Shown here piece after piece: positions 25,068 to 32,171 of a stretch of 32,171 nucleotides of DNA; within the stretch, counting starts at the first letter, position 1, and each line of letters opens with the position of its first letter. A program made the position numbers and the translations under genes. Origin of the DNA: an uncultured Gemmatimonadota bacterium (lineage in GTDB: Bacteria; Gemmatimonadota; Gemmatimonadetes; Gemmatimonadales; Gemmatimonadaceae); assembly GCA_903900795.1 (NCBI GenBank), contig CAIUOO010000061.1, forward strand, positions 1 through 32,171, in the 5' to 3' direction. The notes beneath the pieces are model-generated. The model was not told the DNA's origin and searched no databases. It saw nothing but the letters and a program-made list of their open reading frames with translations.

Positions 25068-27557
25068 ATGTCATCCAGCATTAGCAATCCCATCTGGCAG
25101 GAATTCTTGGAAACGTGGCCAATTGAACGGCTGCGTACCATGACGCTCTCCGAGTACACATCAGCGGGTAGCAAGGATTGCTTCGTGTTTTGGTTGGAGA
25201 GTCGCCTCGATAAGCTTGGCAGCATCTGGGGGGGCTCTGCATTCAAGTTCGGGATCTACTCGCGCAACGCAACGACCGTCGAAGAGGGCGACACGGGGCG
25301 CGCCTACGACGCGAACTACGGGTGGTACCGCAAGTTCGGTGAGACATCGGCCGAAGCGTTTGAAGCAGTCCGTGCGCAGGTCGTGCGCGTCGCCGAAGCT
25401 GCGCGTGCCGGGCGCCTCGAAGAGATCGACGACGTGCCGCTCGGCAACACGTACAAGTGGAAGATCGCGTTCCACTACCAGAATACGGACGCCCCGGCGA
25501 TCGTCTGCATCTTCCAGCGCAAGCCGCTCATGGTGGCGCTCGACATTCCGCTTACGGATCGGCAGACCCCACTCAGTGTGCTGTACCGTCAAGTGGGCGC
25601 GCAGCGGCCACCCGCCGAGTCAATCGTGGCGTTTAGTAAGCGACTGTGGACATCCGCCGCGCTGATCTCACCGTACGAACTACGTCTCCCCGAGTCGGCG
25701 CTACGAAAGGGGACGCTGCCCTTCAGCCTTGGTTCGGCCCCGTTCCCAGCCACCATGCATGGCGGTGCAGCCGAGTCGCAGGCGGCGCAGGCGGCACGGT
25801 TCTGCACCGACACGGGGCTAACCTTCGAGTCGGACGTGCGGGGCATGGGCGATGGCAAGGGGATGCTTCGTCGGCGACTTGGCGACTACTACGCGCAGAT
25901 CGGAGCGTCGACAAAGACTGTACTCGTGATCTCACCGCAACCGGACGGATCGTTTTTTATTGGGCGAAAGGGCTTCTCGCCGCCGCCGGTGAGGAGGCTC
26001 GTCGTGCCGCCATTCAGGCCGACATCGAGCGCGCCCCTCAACCAGATCCTCTTTGGCCCGCCCGGCACGGGAAAGACGTACCACGCGATCGATAAGGCGC
26101 TCGAAATCCTCGACCCAACGTTCCTTAGTCTACACGCGCACGATCGGGCGGCGCTTAAGGCTCGTTTCGATGCGCTGACTGCCGCGGGACAGGTGAAGTT
26201 TGTCACGTTCCACCAGAGCTTCAGCTACGAAGACTTCGTCGAAGGACTCCGCGCGGAGTCGGATGAGGAAAGTGGCGCGCTGCGCTACGAGGTAGCCGAC
26301 GGCGTGTTCAAACGACTCTGTGAGTCGGCGCGGCTGCGTGTTGAGCATGAAGCCCCCGCGCCAATTGATGTCGTTGGACGTCGCATCTGGAAGCTGTCGC
26401 TTGGTAACGCCACGACAGAACGGCACGTGTACCGGGAGTGCATCGAGAAAGGGTACGCGCTCCTGGGATATGGCGCGGGTGCTGACTTCTCCCGCTGCAA
26501 GACACGCGACGACATCGTAGACGTGCTCAAACGGGCAGGACAAGATCACGAGTCCACCGACTTTGCCGTCACGGCGGCCAATGCCTTCGTGTTGCAGGTG
26601 AAGCCTGGCGATCTGGTAGTCGTGAGCGAGGGCAATCTGAAGTTCCGTGCGATCGGTGAGGTGACGGGTCACTATCGCCGATTGGTTCGCGACGACGGAG
26701 ATCACTATGTGCAGTGCCGCGATGTCCGCTGGTTGCGGGTATACAGCACGGCCCTCCCGTTTGAACAGTTGATGGACGTTCGGTTCAGTCAGGCGACTAT
26801 CTACGAGCTGCGCGACGGTTCCATCAACCGCTCGAAGCTGCAGGCGCTGTTGCCGCCGGGGGAGCCGATCGCCGAGGGCGAGGTGCCGCGTGTGCTCATC
26901 ATCGATGAGATCAACCGCGGCAACGTGTCGCGCATCTTTGGTGAGCTGATCACCCTCATCGAGTCGTCGAAGCGGGCTGGGGCCGCCGAGTCGCTGGAAG
27001 TGGTGCTGCCGTACTCGAAGCAGAAGTTCAGCGTGCCCAGCAACGTGCATCTCATTGGCACCATGAACACGGCCGACCGTTCGCTGGCAGGCGTCGACAT
27101 CGCGTTGCGTCGCCGCTTCCAGTTCGTGGAGATGCCTCCGCGCCCGGACTTCCTGTCCGGCGTGAGGATTGCAGGGGTTCATCTCAGCGAACTGCTGACG
27201 GTTATGAACCAACGCATCGAGGCGCTGCTCGATCGGGAGCATCAGCTCGGGCACGCGTACTTCATGGATTTGGCCAGCAGTGAGTCGATCGACGCGCTGG
27301 CGAGCGTATTCAGGCATCAGATCCTGCCGTTGCTGCAGGAGTGTTTCTTCGAGGACTGGCAGCGTATCGCGTGGGTGCTGAACGATCATCGCAAGCCAGT
27401 AGGCTGCCGATTCGTGGTGCAGCAGAGCACGAGCCGTGCGGAGATGTTTGGCGGGGGCGTGGACGGGGAGACGGAGGCGACGCTCTGGCGGCTCGATGCA
27501 ACCGCGTTCGGCAACGCCACCAGCTATCGCGGCATCGTGGCTGCCGGCGACGCCTAA
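25068..27557 (+). CDS. mcrB: McrB-like GTPase of a type IV restriction system, with EVE-like insertion
   Basis: The 829-aa product starts at the ATG at 25068; an upstream in-frame TTG (25050) is less likely. The N-terminal 320 residues are the DNA-recognition part, starting NPIWQEFLETWPIERL. Walker A FGPPGTGKTYHA lies near residue 328. A segment at about 434-590 (RIWKLSLGNATTERHVYREC... VLQVKPGDLVVVSEGNLKF) looks like an EVE/PUA-type modified-base reader placed inside the AAA+ module. Walker B VLIIDEINRGNVSRIFGELI (about 608) and the McrB signature MNTADRSLAGVDIALRRRF (about 664) follow. McrB forms GTP-driven hexamers that load McrC on methylated or otherwise modified DNA. It is 4 bp upstream of mcrC. 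Confidence 0.92.
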   Translation: MSSSISNPIWQEFLETWPIERLRTMTLSEYTSAGSKDCFVFWLESRLDKLGSIWGGSAFKFGIYSRNATTVEEGDTGRAYDANYGWYRKFGETSAEAFEAVRAQVVRVAEAARAGRLEEIDDVPLGNTYKWKIAFHYQNTDAPAIVCIFQRKPLMVALDIPLTDRQTPLSVLYRQVGAQRPPAESIVAFSKRLWTSAALISPYELRLPESALRKGTLPFSLGSAPFPATMHGGAAESQAAQAARFCTDTGLTFESDVRGMGDGKGMLRRRLGDYYAQIGASTKTVLVISPQPDGSFFIGRKGFSPPPVRRLVVPPFRPTSSAPLNQILFGPPGTGKTYHAIDKALEILDPTFLSLHAHDRAALKARFDALTAAGQVKFVTFHQSFSYEDFVEGLRAESDEESGALRYEVADGVFKRLCESARLRVEHEAPAPIDVVGRRIWKLSLGNATTERHVYRECIEKGYALLGYGAGADFSRCKTRDDIVDVLKRAGQDHESTDFAVTAANAFVLQVKPGDLVVVSEGNLKFRAIGEVTGHYRRLVRDDGDHYVQCRDVRWLRVYSTALPFEQLMDVRFSQATIYELRDGSINRSKLQALLPPGEPIAEGEVPRVLIIDEINRGNVSRIFGELITLIESSKRAGAAESLEVVLPYSKQKFSVPSNVHLIGTMNTADRSLAGVDIALRRRFQFVEMPPRPDFLSGVRIAGVHLSELLTVMNQRIEALLDREHQLGHAYFMDLASSESIDALASVFRHQILPLLQECFFEDWQRIAWVLNDHRKPVGCRFVVQQSTSRAEMFGGGVDGETEATLWRLDATAFGNATSYRGIVAAGDA

Positions 27558-27561
27558 CGGC

Positions 27562-28842
27562 ATGCACACGATCGTTGTCCGCGAGTTCGCTCGGCTCACC
27601 ACGGCCGACGTCATGGCAGGCTCCCTTGACGTGGCGCAGGTGACCGCGTCTGCGTTCGACTGGTTGTGCCGTGAGAGCGCGCGGCTGCAGCGGACAGGGG
27701 CGTCGCTCGTGCAACTAGAGGACCGGCGGTGTCTCCGTCTCGACAACTACGTTGGCGTGATGGAAACGCCGTGCGGCACGCGTATTGAGATCTTGCCGAA
27801 GAGCCTCGATGACGCGGACGACGCCTCTGCGTCGCGGCGCACGTTGCGGCGGATGCTGGAAGGGTGCCTTGATGTTCGGCGGCGTGAGACCGCGCCCACG
27901 GACATCCAAGCGTTCGAGGCGCCGCTCACCGAATGGGTGATGCGGCAGTTCTTGCAGGCGCTGCAGCTCTTGGTGAAGCGGGGCGTGCGCTTCGAGTATC
28001 ATGCCGTGCGCGAGGAGCAGCGGTTCCTTCGTGGCCGCTTGGAGATCGCGCGGCAGCTACGCCAGCCGCCGGGTCGCGCGCATCTCTTCCAGATCGAGCA
28101 CGACATCTTCGACGCCGACCGTCCCGAGAATCGGCTGTTGCGGACCGCGCTCGACCGCGTGTGCCGACTTACGCGCGACGCGGGGAACTGGCGGCTGTCA
28201 CACGAGCTCGCGACGTACTTGGCGCCCGTGCCTGCTAGCGCCGATGTCGCAGCCGACTTCCGCCGGTGGCGCAACGATCGGCTACTCGCTCATTACCGCC
28301 CCGTGCGACCATGGTGTGAGCTGATCCTGGGCGACCAGATGCCGATCTCCGTGCTAGGGTCGTGGCATGGGTGCAGCTTGCTCTTCCCCATGGAGAAGTT
28401 GTTCGAGCGGTACGTGGAGGCGTGTCTGCGTCGCACGTTACCTGAAGGGGCGGTGCTCAAGGCGTCAGCGAAGAGTCGTCACCTCGCACAACACGAGGGC
28501 CAGCCGTGGTTCACCCTCGTGCCGGACTTTCTGCTGACCGTGGGCGGGCAGATGCGCGTGCTCGATACCAAGTGGAAGCGCATCGACCAGCTGCAGAACA
28601 ACGCGAGTGACAAGTACCGGTTGCGACAGGAGGATTTCTATCAGCTGTTCGCGTACGGGCAGCGATACCTGAATGGGGCCGGCGACTTGCTGCTGATCTA
28701 TCCCAAGACGTCAACGTTCTCCGCGCCGTTGCCGGTGTTCGAATTCTCGGACACGCTACGGCTGTGGGTTGTGCCGTTCGATTTGGAGCTGGGGCGGCTG
28801 ACGATTGGGAGCAATCAGCTCTGTGAGTCATCCGCGTGTTGA
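27562..28842 (+). CDS. mcrC: McrC nuclease subunit
   Basis: The 426-aa product starts at an ATG 4 bp after the mcrB stop; the frame is open further upstream as a shadow of mcrB. The N-terminal half contains NYVGVMETPCGTRIEILPK, a McrC hallmark, and FEYHAVREEQRFLRGRLEI. The C-terminal PD-(D/E)XK nuclease core shows LVPDFLLTV and, one strand later, VLDTKWKRI (about residues 318-340), the metal-binding Asp, Asp and Lys. McrC activates McrB GTP hydrolysis and cuts DNA between modified sites. Both halves of the type IV system therefore appear intact. Confidence 0.92.
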   Translation: MHTIVVREFARLTTADVMAGSLDVAQVTASAFDWLCRESARLQRTGASLVQLEDRRCLRLDNYVGVMETPCGTRIEILPKSLDDADDASASRRTLRRMLEGCLDVRRRETAPTDIQAFEAPLTEWVMRQFLQALQLLVKRGVRFEYHAVREEQRFLRGRLEIARQLRQPPGRAHLFQIEHDIFDADRPENRLLRTALDRVCRLTRDAGNWRLSHELATYLAPVPASADVAADFRRWRNDRLLAHYRPVRPWCELILGDQMPISVLGSWHGCSLLFPMEKLFERYVEACLRRTLPEGAVLKASAKSRHLAQHEGQPWFTLVPDFLLTVGGQMRVLDTKWKRIDQLQNNASDKYRLRQEDFYQLFAYGQRYLNGAGDLLLIYPKTSTFSAPLPVFEFSDTLRLWVVPFDLELGRLTIGSNQLCESSAC

Positions 28843-28862
28843 TGGACTCCGGGCACGAAGGC

Positions 28863-28881
28863 GCGGGGCGCAGTTCCCCGC
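28863..28881. terminator. possible hairpin between convergent mcrC and the barrel-protein gene
   Basis: A perfect 6-bp GC stem (GCGGGG/CCCCGC) with a 7-nt loop lies in the 52-bp gap between the convergent stops of mcrC and the minus-strand gene. Position suggests a bidirectional terminator. No U-tract follows on either strand, so intrinsic termination is not assured. Confidence 0.4.
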
Positions 28882-28894
28882 ACGCGACACACAG

Positions 28895-29497
28895 TCAGCG
28901 GAAATACATCCGGCCACCGAGATTGAATCGCGACGACCAGATGGCGTCGCCACGGTAGTCCGGGACTGGCGCGCCGTTCACCGTGGCGTCGGTGAATGTG
29001 CCGTACGAGACGAGCAGGCCGGCGTCGAGCGCGATGCGGCGATCGAGGAAGTGCTGAATGCCGCCGCCGAACGTGGCGGCGGTGCCGGTGAATGCTCGCT
29101 CGTTCGTGTACGCCGCCTGGTTCCAGGCGCGTCCTGAGAGGGCACCTTCCACGTAGGGCACGGTCGCGGATGTGCCGTCGGCCAACGACAAGCGCAGGCC
29201 GACGTCGGTGTGAATTACGGCGTAGTCCATAAGCCTCGTGCTGAGCGTGGCCACATCGTAGGCGAGAAAGAACGCGACCGTCTGGTTCACACCGTAGGAG
29301 AGTCGGAGTCCAACGCCGGCGCCCTTGTCGGTCGCGCTGTCGGGCGATCGAATGGCCGAGGTATTGAGATGCATCCCGACCGACAACCCGCTCGTGTTTG
29401 ACGTTGCCGAAAGGTCGAGCGGCTGCGCACTGGCACTCGCTGCCATCGTCATGGCCAGCGCAGTACCTGACAGCATTCCCAACGTCCATCGATGCAT
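28895..29497 (-). CDS. small outer-membrane beta-barrel protein
   Basis: The 200-aa product starts at an ATG preceded by GGAGG about 7 nt upstream. It opens with a signal peptide: MHRW, a hydrophobic core, and a SASA-QP cleavage site near residue 25. The mature part alternates hydrophobic and polar residues (VGLRLSYGVNQTVAFFLAY, IHTDVGLRLSLADG, ATFGGGIQHFLDRRIALDAG) and ends NLGGRMYFR, with the terminal aromatic-X pattern of outer-membrane barrels (OmpW/OmpA-like folds, 8 strands). It has no obvious link to defence and probably belongs to the host chromosome flanking the island. Exact family unknown. Confidence 0.8.
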   Translation of the reverse strand: MHRWTLGMLSGTALAMTMAASASAQPLDLSATSNTSGLSVGMHLNTSAIRSPDSATDKGAGVGLRLSYGVNQTVAFFLAYDVATLSTRLMDYAVIHTDVGLRLSLADGTSATVPYVEGALSGRAWNQAAYTNERAFTGTAATFGGGIQHFLDRRIALDAGLLVSYGTFTDATVNGAPVPDYRGDAIWSSRFNLGGRMYFR

Positions 29498-29561
29498 GCG
29501 CGGCCTCCGGAGCGGGTGTGCCGCATGATGCCGAGTGGGGCCGCCGCTCGCAATCCCCCGC

Positions 29562-29626
29562 GCCATCGCGCCGTACACGTCGTGGGATGGCGCGCGGGGT
29601 GTCGTACATTGATCTCGTGGCACCGC
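29562..29626 (+). pseudogene. decayed fragment of the M28-type peptidase gene
   Basis: This 65-bp stretch closely matches the intact peptidase gene at 31812-31917, with about 40 bp deleted in the middle. The second block (GGATGGC...GTGGCACCGC) is near-identical, with one deleted base and two substitutions. It corresponds to the residues AIAQYKSWG and RRGVSHIDLVAP of the peptidase. It lies in the same orientation and has no coding capacity of its own. It ends about 20 bp from the stop of the broken MazF remnant. Confidence 0.75.
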
Positions 29627-29646
29627 TATGGTTGTGGGTGCGGTGC

Positions 29647-29817
29647 CTAGGGCCTCCACGTGACGTTGCCCAGCTGTCGCACCAGGCGATCCTTCGAGAC
29701 GGAGCGCAGCTCCTCGCACTTGATGTAGCTGTCGACGGTCAATCCGGCTTCGCCTGCTGGTACCAGGACATGCGTCGGGATGCCTCGCTTGGTCTTCGTG
29801 CGCGGCACCACCACTAC
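29647..29817 (-). pseudogene. MazF/PemK-like toxin, N-terminus deleted
   Basis: The frame directly continues past the antitoxin stop in another phase. It reads VVVVPRTKTKRGIPTHVLV, then AGLTVDSYIKCEELRSVSKDRL and VRQLGNVTW, matching the second half of MazF/PemK endoribonucleases (strand, substrate loop, and the SxxxCEELRSV-KDRL region). The N-terminal 35-40 residues, with the RGD-type start and RP-VVV strand that carry the catalytic arginine, are absent. The C-terminal helix is also shortened by a TAG. No start codon with a ribosome site exists at the junction. It should be inactive, leaving the antitoxin an orphan. Confidence 0.7.
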
Positions 29818-30056
29818 GCATGCGTCACACCGTCTGCGCCCGCGCCGTCCCACGCCAGGCGTTCCGCCTGCTCTTCGCGCCATGCCGTGCCGTCCCGCTT
29901 GACCGCCGCGAACGCGGCATTGATCTCGTCGAGCATCCGGTCGCGATGGAACGCCTGCAACGCTTCGTGAATGATTTCCTGATGCTGCTTCCCGGTGCTG
30001 GCGGCCAGCTCCTGCAAGAGCGCGTGGTCGCTGTCGAGAATTCGCGTCTGTGCCAT
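29814..30056 (-). CDS. ribbon-helix-helix-type antitoxin (partner of MazF-like toxin)
   Basis: The 80-aa product starts at an ATG with GGAGG 7 nt upstream. The N-terminal half (TRILDSDHALLQELAASTG, then EIIHEALQAFHRDRMLDEIN) fits a ribbon-helix-helix DNA-binding antitoxin. The second half (AAVKRDGTAWREEQAERLAWD) is the toxin-wrapping helix typical of antitoxins paired with MazF. The last few residues (GADGVTHA) may be altered by the deletion that removed the start of the toxin. Such antitoxins usually repress their own operon; a candidate operator lies just upstream. Confidence 0.78.
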   Translation of the reverse strand: MAQTRILDSDHALLQELAASTGKQHQEIIHEALQAFHRDRMLDEINAAFAAVKRDGTAWREEQAERLAWDGAGADGVTHA

Positions 30057-30070
30057 GATGACTCCTCCGG

Positions 30071-30088
30071 TTACTGGTCAGTTTACTG
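30071..30088. promoter_or_regulatory. possible antitoxin operator
   Basis: TTACTG occurs twice 12 bp apart, and the first copy forms an inverted repeat ACTG-GT-CAGT. It lies 15-32 bp upstream of the antitoxin start, where a self-repressing ribbon-helix-helix protein would bind. The spacing is suggestive, but binding is not shown. Confidence 0.3.
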
Positions 30089-30170
30089 AGCGGTAGACGG
30101 AATTGTTAACGCGTGCGTCACCAAGGCTGCCGCGGTGGAGGGTCAGCGTCGGAGTGATCGCGTTAGGACC

Positions 30171-30219
30171 TGTAACACGATCCGCTGGTATGGTTCGATT
30201 TCGCCGCTTTTGTAACACG
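30171..30219. repeat. direct repeat TGTAACACG, two copies
   Basis: TGTAACACG appears at 30171-30179 and 30211-30219, exactly 40 bp apart, in the gap between the antitoxin and the DUF1016 nuclease gene. The spacing is near four helical turns, so both copies would face the same side of the helix. Function unknown; it may be chance. Confidence 0.35.
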
Positions 30220-30251
30220 TCTTGCATCATGACAGATGCCCGCGTCCGCGC

Positions 30252-31307
30252 TTACGTCGCCCGGTCCTCAGGTAGGTCGCGCCCGTCCACTTCGGAAAGA
30301 TCGCGTGACAGCTCCGCTTCGATCTCCTCGATGCTCGGCAGGTTCGTATCCAATGGCTCAGGCAGCGACCGCACGAGTTGATACTCTGCCACGCCGATCG
30401 GCTTGTCGATGCCGGACAGGGCGTACTCCGCCACCAGCCGGTTTTGCGATCGGCAGAGCAGCAGACCGATCGTCGGGCGGTCGTCTGCGGCCTTCACCTG
30501 CGCATCGATGGCACTCAGGTAGAAGTTCAATTGACCCGCGTGTTCGGGCTTGAACTCCGTCGCTTTGAGCTCGACCACGACATGGCACTTGAGGCGCGTG
30601 TGGTAGAACAGCAAGTCGACGAAGAACTCGTCGCCGCCCACCTCGAGGCGAACCTGACGACCCAGAAACGCGAACCCCGCTCCCAACTCCAGCAGAAAGC
30701 GCGTGATGTGGCGCATCAGCGCGTGCTCGATGTCGCGCTCTCGGGCTTCGTCGCCGAGTCCGAGAAAATCGAAGTGGTACGGATCCTTGAGAATCTGGGC
30801 TGCCATGCCGGCTTGTTCCGCCGGCAGGCGCTGAGCGAAGTTGGTCACGGCCGAACCCTGCCGCAGATGCAGCTGACTGCGGATTTGCTGGTTGAGCGTC
30901 TCGCGGCCCCATGCCTGTGCGATGGCCTCGCGGGCGTACCATTCGCGAAGTGTGGGCGTGTCGAGCTTGGTGATGAGTGTGACAATGTGGAACCACGGCA
31001 ATTGGGCAGCAGACTGCTGCCCAATTAGCAATCCCGGACAGTGCTCAGCGAAGACCTTCATATACTTGAGGTTACGCGACGAGAATCCTTTCATCTCAGG
31101 GAACTCGGCGCGAAGGTCGGCTGAAAGCCGGTCGATGATCTTCGACCCCCATGCGTCGCGCGACTGCCGTTCAAGAATGTCCTGTCCGATCTCGTGATAG
31201 AGGCGGATCTGCTCGACGTTGGCCGAGAGCACAGCCCGCTGACGGGCACCCTGGATGCGCTGTTTAAGCGATGCCAGCCACGCGCCGTACTCCGCGGGGA
31301 GCGCCAT
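30252..31307 (-). CDS. DUF1016 (YhcG-type) PD-(D/E)XK nuclease
   Basis: The 351-aa product starts at the ATG at 31307 (ALPAEYGAWLASLKQRIQ); a GTG five codons upstream (31322) is an alternative. The N-terminal DUF1016_N winged-helix part contains LYHEIGQDILERQ, GWGS-like WGSKIIDRLSADL and FPEMKGFSSRNLKYM. The C-terminal nuclease has GDEFFVDLLFYH (metal-binding Asp), CHVVVELKATEF (E-x-K) and AGQLNFYLSAID, the YhcG core. Relatives are found in restriction and phage-defence loci and as stand-alone nucleases. Catalytic residues are intact. A perfect inverted repeat lies inside the gene (31000-31026). Confidence 0.9.
   Translation of the reverse strand: MALPAEYGAWLASLKQRIQGARQRAVLSANVEQIRLYHEIGQDILERQSRDAWGSKIIDRLSADLRAEFPEMKGFSSRNLKYMKVFAEHCPGLLIGQQSAAQLPWFHIVTLITKLDTPTLREWYAREAIAQAWGRETLNQQIRSQLHLRQGSAVTNFAQRLPAEQAGMAAQILKDPYHFDFLGLGDEARERDIEHALMRHITRFLLELGAGFAFLGRQVRLEVGGDEFFVDLLFYHTRLKCHVVVELKATEFKPEHAGQLNFYLSAIDAQVKAADDRPTIGLLLCRSQNRLVAEYALSGIDKPIGVAEYQLVRSLPEPLDTNLPSIEEIEAELSRDLSEVDGRDLPEDRAT
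31000..31026. repeat. perfect 12-bp inverted repeat inside the DUF1016 gene
   Basis: AATTGGGCAGCA, a 3-nt spacer (GAC), then TGCTGCCCAATT: a perfect 12-bp stem that would form a stable hairpin in DNA or mRNA. It encodes IGQQSAAQLP in the N-terminal domain. Inverted repeats this long and exact are rare in coding DNA by chance. Confidence 0.8.
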
Positions 31308-31568
31308 CGGCACGCGGCTCACGCCGTCGTCCGCGAAATCGTGATGCAGGCGTACTGATTGAACGGAATACTGAATCCCATTGTGGTCTCCTCGTGATCG
31401 ACACACGCGCGCCGCTGATACTCACATGATGCGCGATCGATCTGACAGAGACTAGGCTTTCGTGGGAGATCCGACAGCGTCTGGGTGTCCCCCGCCTCTC
31501 GCGTTCCCCCCTCCCCAGCTGAATTGTGCGGGATCCCCGCTCCCCCCACGCCCCACCCGCTCCCACCC

Positions 31569-32171
31569 ATGTCCTCCCCCATCCGGCGCACAGCGGCCCT
31601 CGCCGCCGTCGCCACCGCCCTCGGCCTCTCGGCAGCCGCACAAGCAAGCGCCCAGCGCCCAACGACCTTCCCCACCGACAACCCCGCCATCAAGCGCATC
31701 TGGCAGATCGGTATGGACTCGTCCCGCGTCGAGCCACTCGGCCAGGCACTCCTCGACTCCATCGGTCCGCGCCTGACGGGAAGTCCGGGGATGCTGGCAG
31801 CCAGCGACTGGGCCATCGCGCAGTACAAGTCGTGGGGCATCGACGCCAAGCGTGAGAACTACGGCACCTGGCGCGGATGGCGGCGCGGGGTGTCGCACAT
31901 CGATCTCGTGGCACCGCGCACGCGCTCGTTGGAAGGCACCATGCTGGCCTGGAGCCCGGGCACGAAGGGCAAGCCGGTGAAGGCCGAGGCGATCGTCCTC
32001 CCCAAGTTCAAGGACAGCACGGAATTCGTGGCGTGGCTGCCGAAGGCGCGTGGCAAGATCGTGCTGCTGTCACCGGCGTATCCGACCTGCCGCCCCAGTG
32101 AAGATTGGGTGCGTTTCGCCACGCCGGAGTCGAAGGCGCGCATGGACACGCTGGTCGCGCAGACGAGCCAA
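31569..32171 (+). CDS. secreted M28-type peptidase (5' part, cut by the window edge)
   Basis: The open frame starts at an ATG and runs to the window edge without a stop (201 codons). The N-terminus is a signal peptide (IRRTAALAAVATALGL... AQASAQ) cleaved near residue 28. The mature N-terminus (NPAIKRIWQIGMDSSRVEPL, LLDSIGPRLTGSPG, AIAQYKSWGID) matches the pre-catalytic region of M28-family metallopeptidases with an inserted PA domain, common in Gemmatimonadota and Acidobacteriota. The zinc-binding catalytic half lies beyond the window. No Shine-Dalgarno is obvious upstream. A decayed copy of codons near 82-116 occurs at 29562-29626. Confidence 0.82.
   Translation, partial: MSSPIRRTAALAAVATALGLSAAAQASAQRPTTFPTDNPAIKRIWQIGMDSSRVEPLGQALLDSIGPRLTGSPGMLAASDWAIAQYKSWGIDAKRENYGTWRGWRRGVSHIDLVAPRTRSLEGTMLAWSPGTKGKPVKAEAIVLPKFKDSTEFVAWLPKARGKIVLLSPAYPTCRPSEDWVRFATPESKARMDTLVAQTSQ

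Noticed and set aside
26130-27746. Long minus-strand frame of 538 codons across mcrB/mcrC
   Set aside because: Antisense shadow of mcrB, which has all the AAA+ motifs; arginine- and histidine-rich with no family pattern.
28895-29821. Longer start for the outer-membrane protein (308 aa)
   Set aside because: The extra N-terminal residues are antisense to the peptidase fragment and would bury the signal peptide; the ATG at 29497 has GGAGG and a clean signal sequence.
1-32171. CRISPR array, tRNA or rRNA genes, integrase or attachment sites
   Set aside because: I looked for regularly spaced direct repeats, tRNA-like cloverleaf ends and a tyrosine or serine recombinase; none was visible.

Overview
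High-GC bacterial DNA (about 60% G+C by eye), dominated by an anti-phage defence island. No rRNA, tRNA or other taxonomic marker is visible. The secreted M28-type peptidase fragment at the right edge, the codon usage and the small secreted barrel protein recall Gemmatimonadota (Gemmatimonas-like). That placement is an inference from family resemblance only.

Left block (about 1-15418, all minus strand). One compact operon runs right to left: a 1765-aa helicase with a DUF1998-like C-terminus, a 936-aa SNF2-type helicase, a 1285-aa Eco57I-like adenine methyltransferase, an HNH endonuclease, a GmrSD-like DUF262/HNH nuclease, and a P-loop ATPase that stops just after its Walker A region. Another reading frame may start at the extreme left edge. 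Neighbouring genes overlap or nearly touch (TGATG twice, GTGA once, gaps of 3 and 13 bp), so they look co-translated. The helicase/helicase/methylase core resembles DISARM in logic, and the large helicase also resembles Druantia DruE, but the gene set does not match either canonical system. This is the best candidate here for an undescribed or poorly described system.

Middle block (15419-24560). A degraded IS3-family element (about 15529-16135) lies between the two divergent operons. To its right on the plus strand is a type I Zorya system: zorA (MotA-like motor with a long tail), zorB (MotB/OmpA-like), zorC (EH-signature protein) and zorD (SNF2 helicase). A cold-shock-domain protein with an SH3-like C-terminus and a possible 41-codon small ORF precede zorA on the same strand and may be part of the operon.

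Right block (24561-32171). After a gene-free, lower-GC stretch of about 500 bp come mcrB and mcrC, forming a type IV restriction system; the McrB has an extra EVE/PUA-like segment between Walker A and Walker B. Next, on the minus strand, are a small outer-membrane barrel protein, an antitoxin whose MazF-like toxin has lost its N-terminus, and a DUF1016 (YhcG-type) PD-(D/E)XK nuclease. The window ends in the 5' part of an M28-type peptidase gene. A 65-bp decayed copy of that peptidase gene lies about 2.2 kb upstream, next to the broken toxin, and marks a recombination scar at the island's right edge.

How it fits together: at least four nucleic-acid-targeting defence modules are packed into about 31 kb, separated by an IS remnant and a deletion scar. 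This is typical of an island built by serial acquisition.
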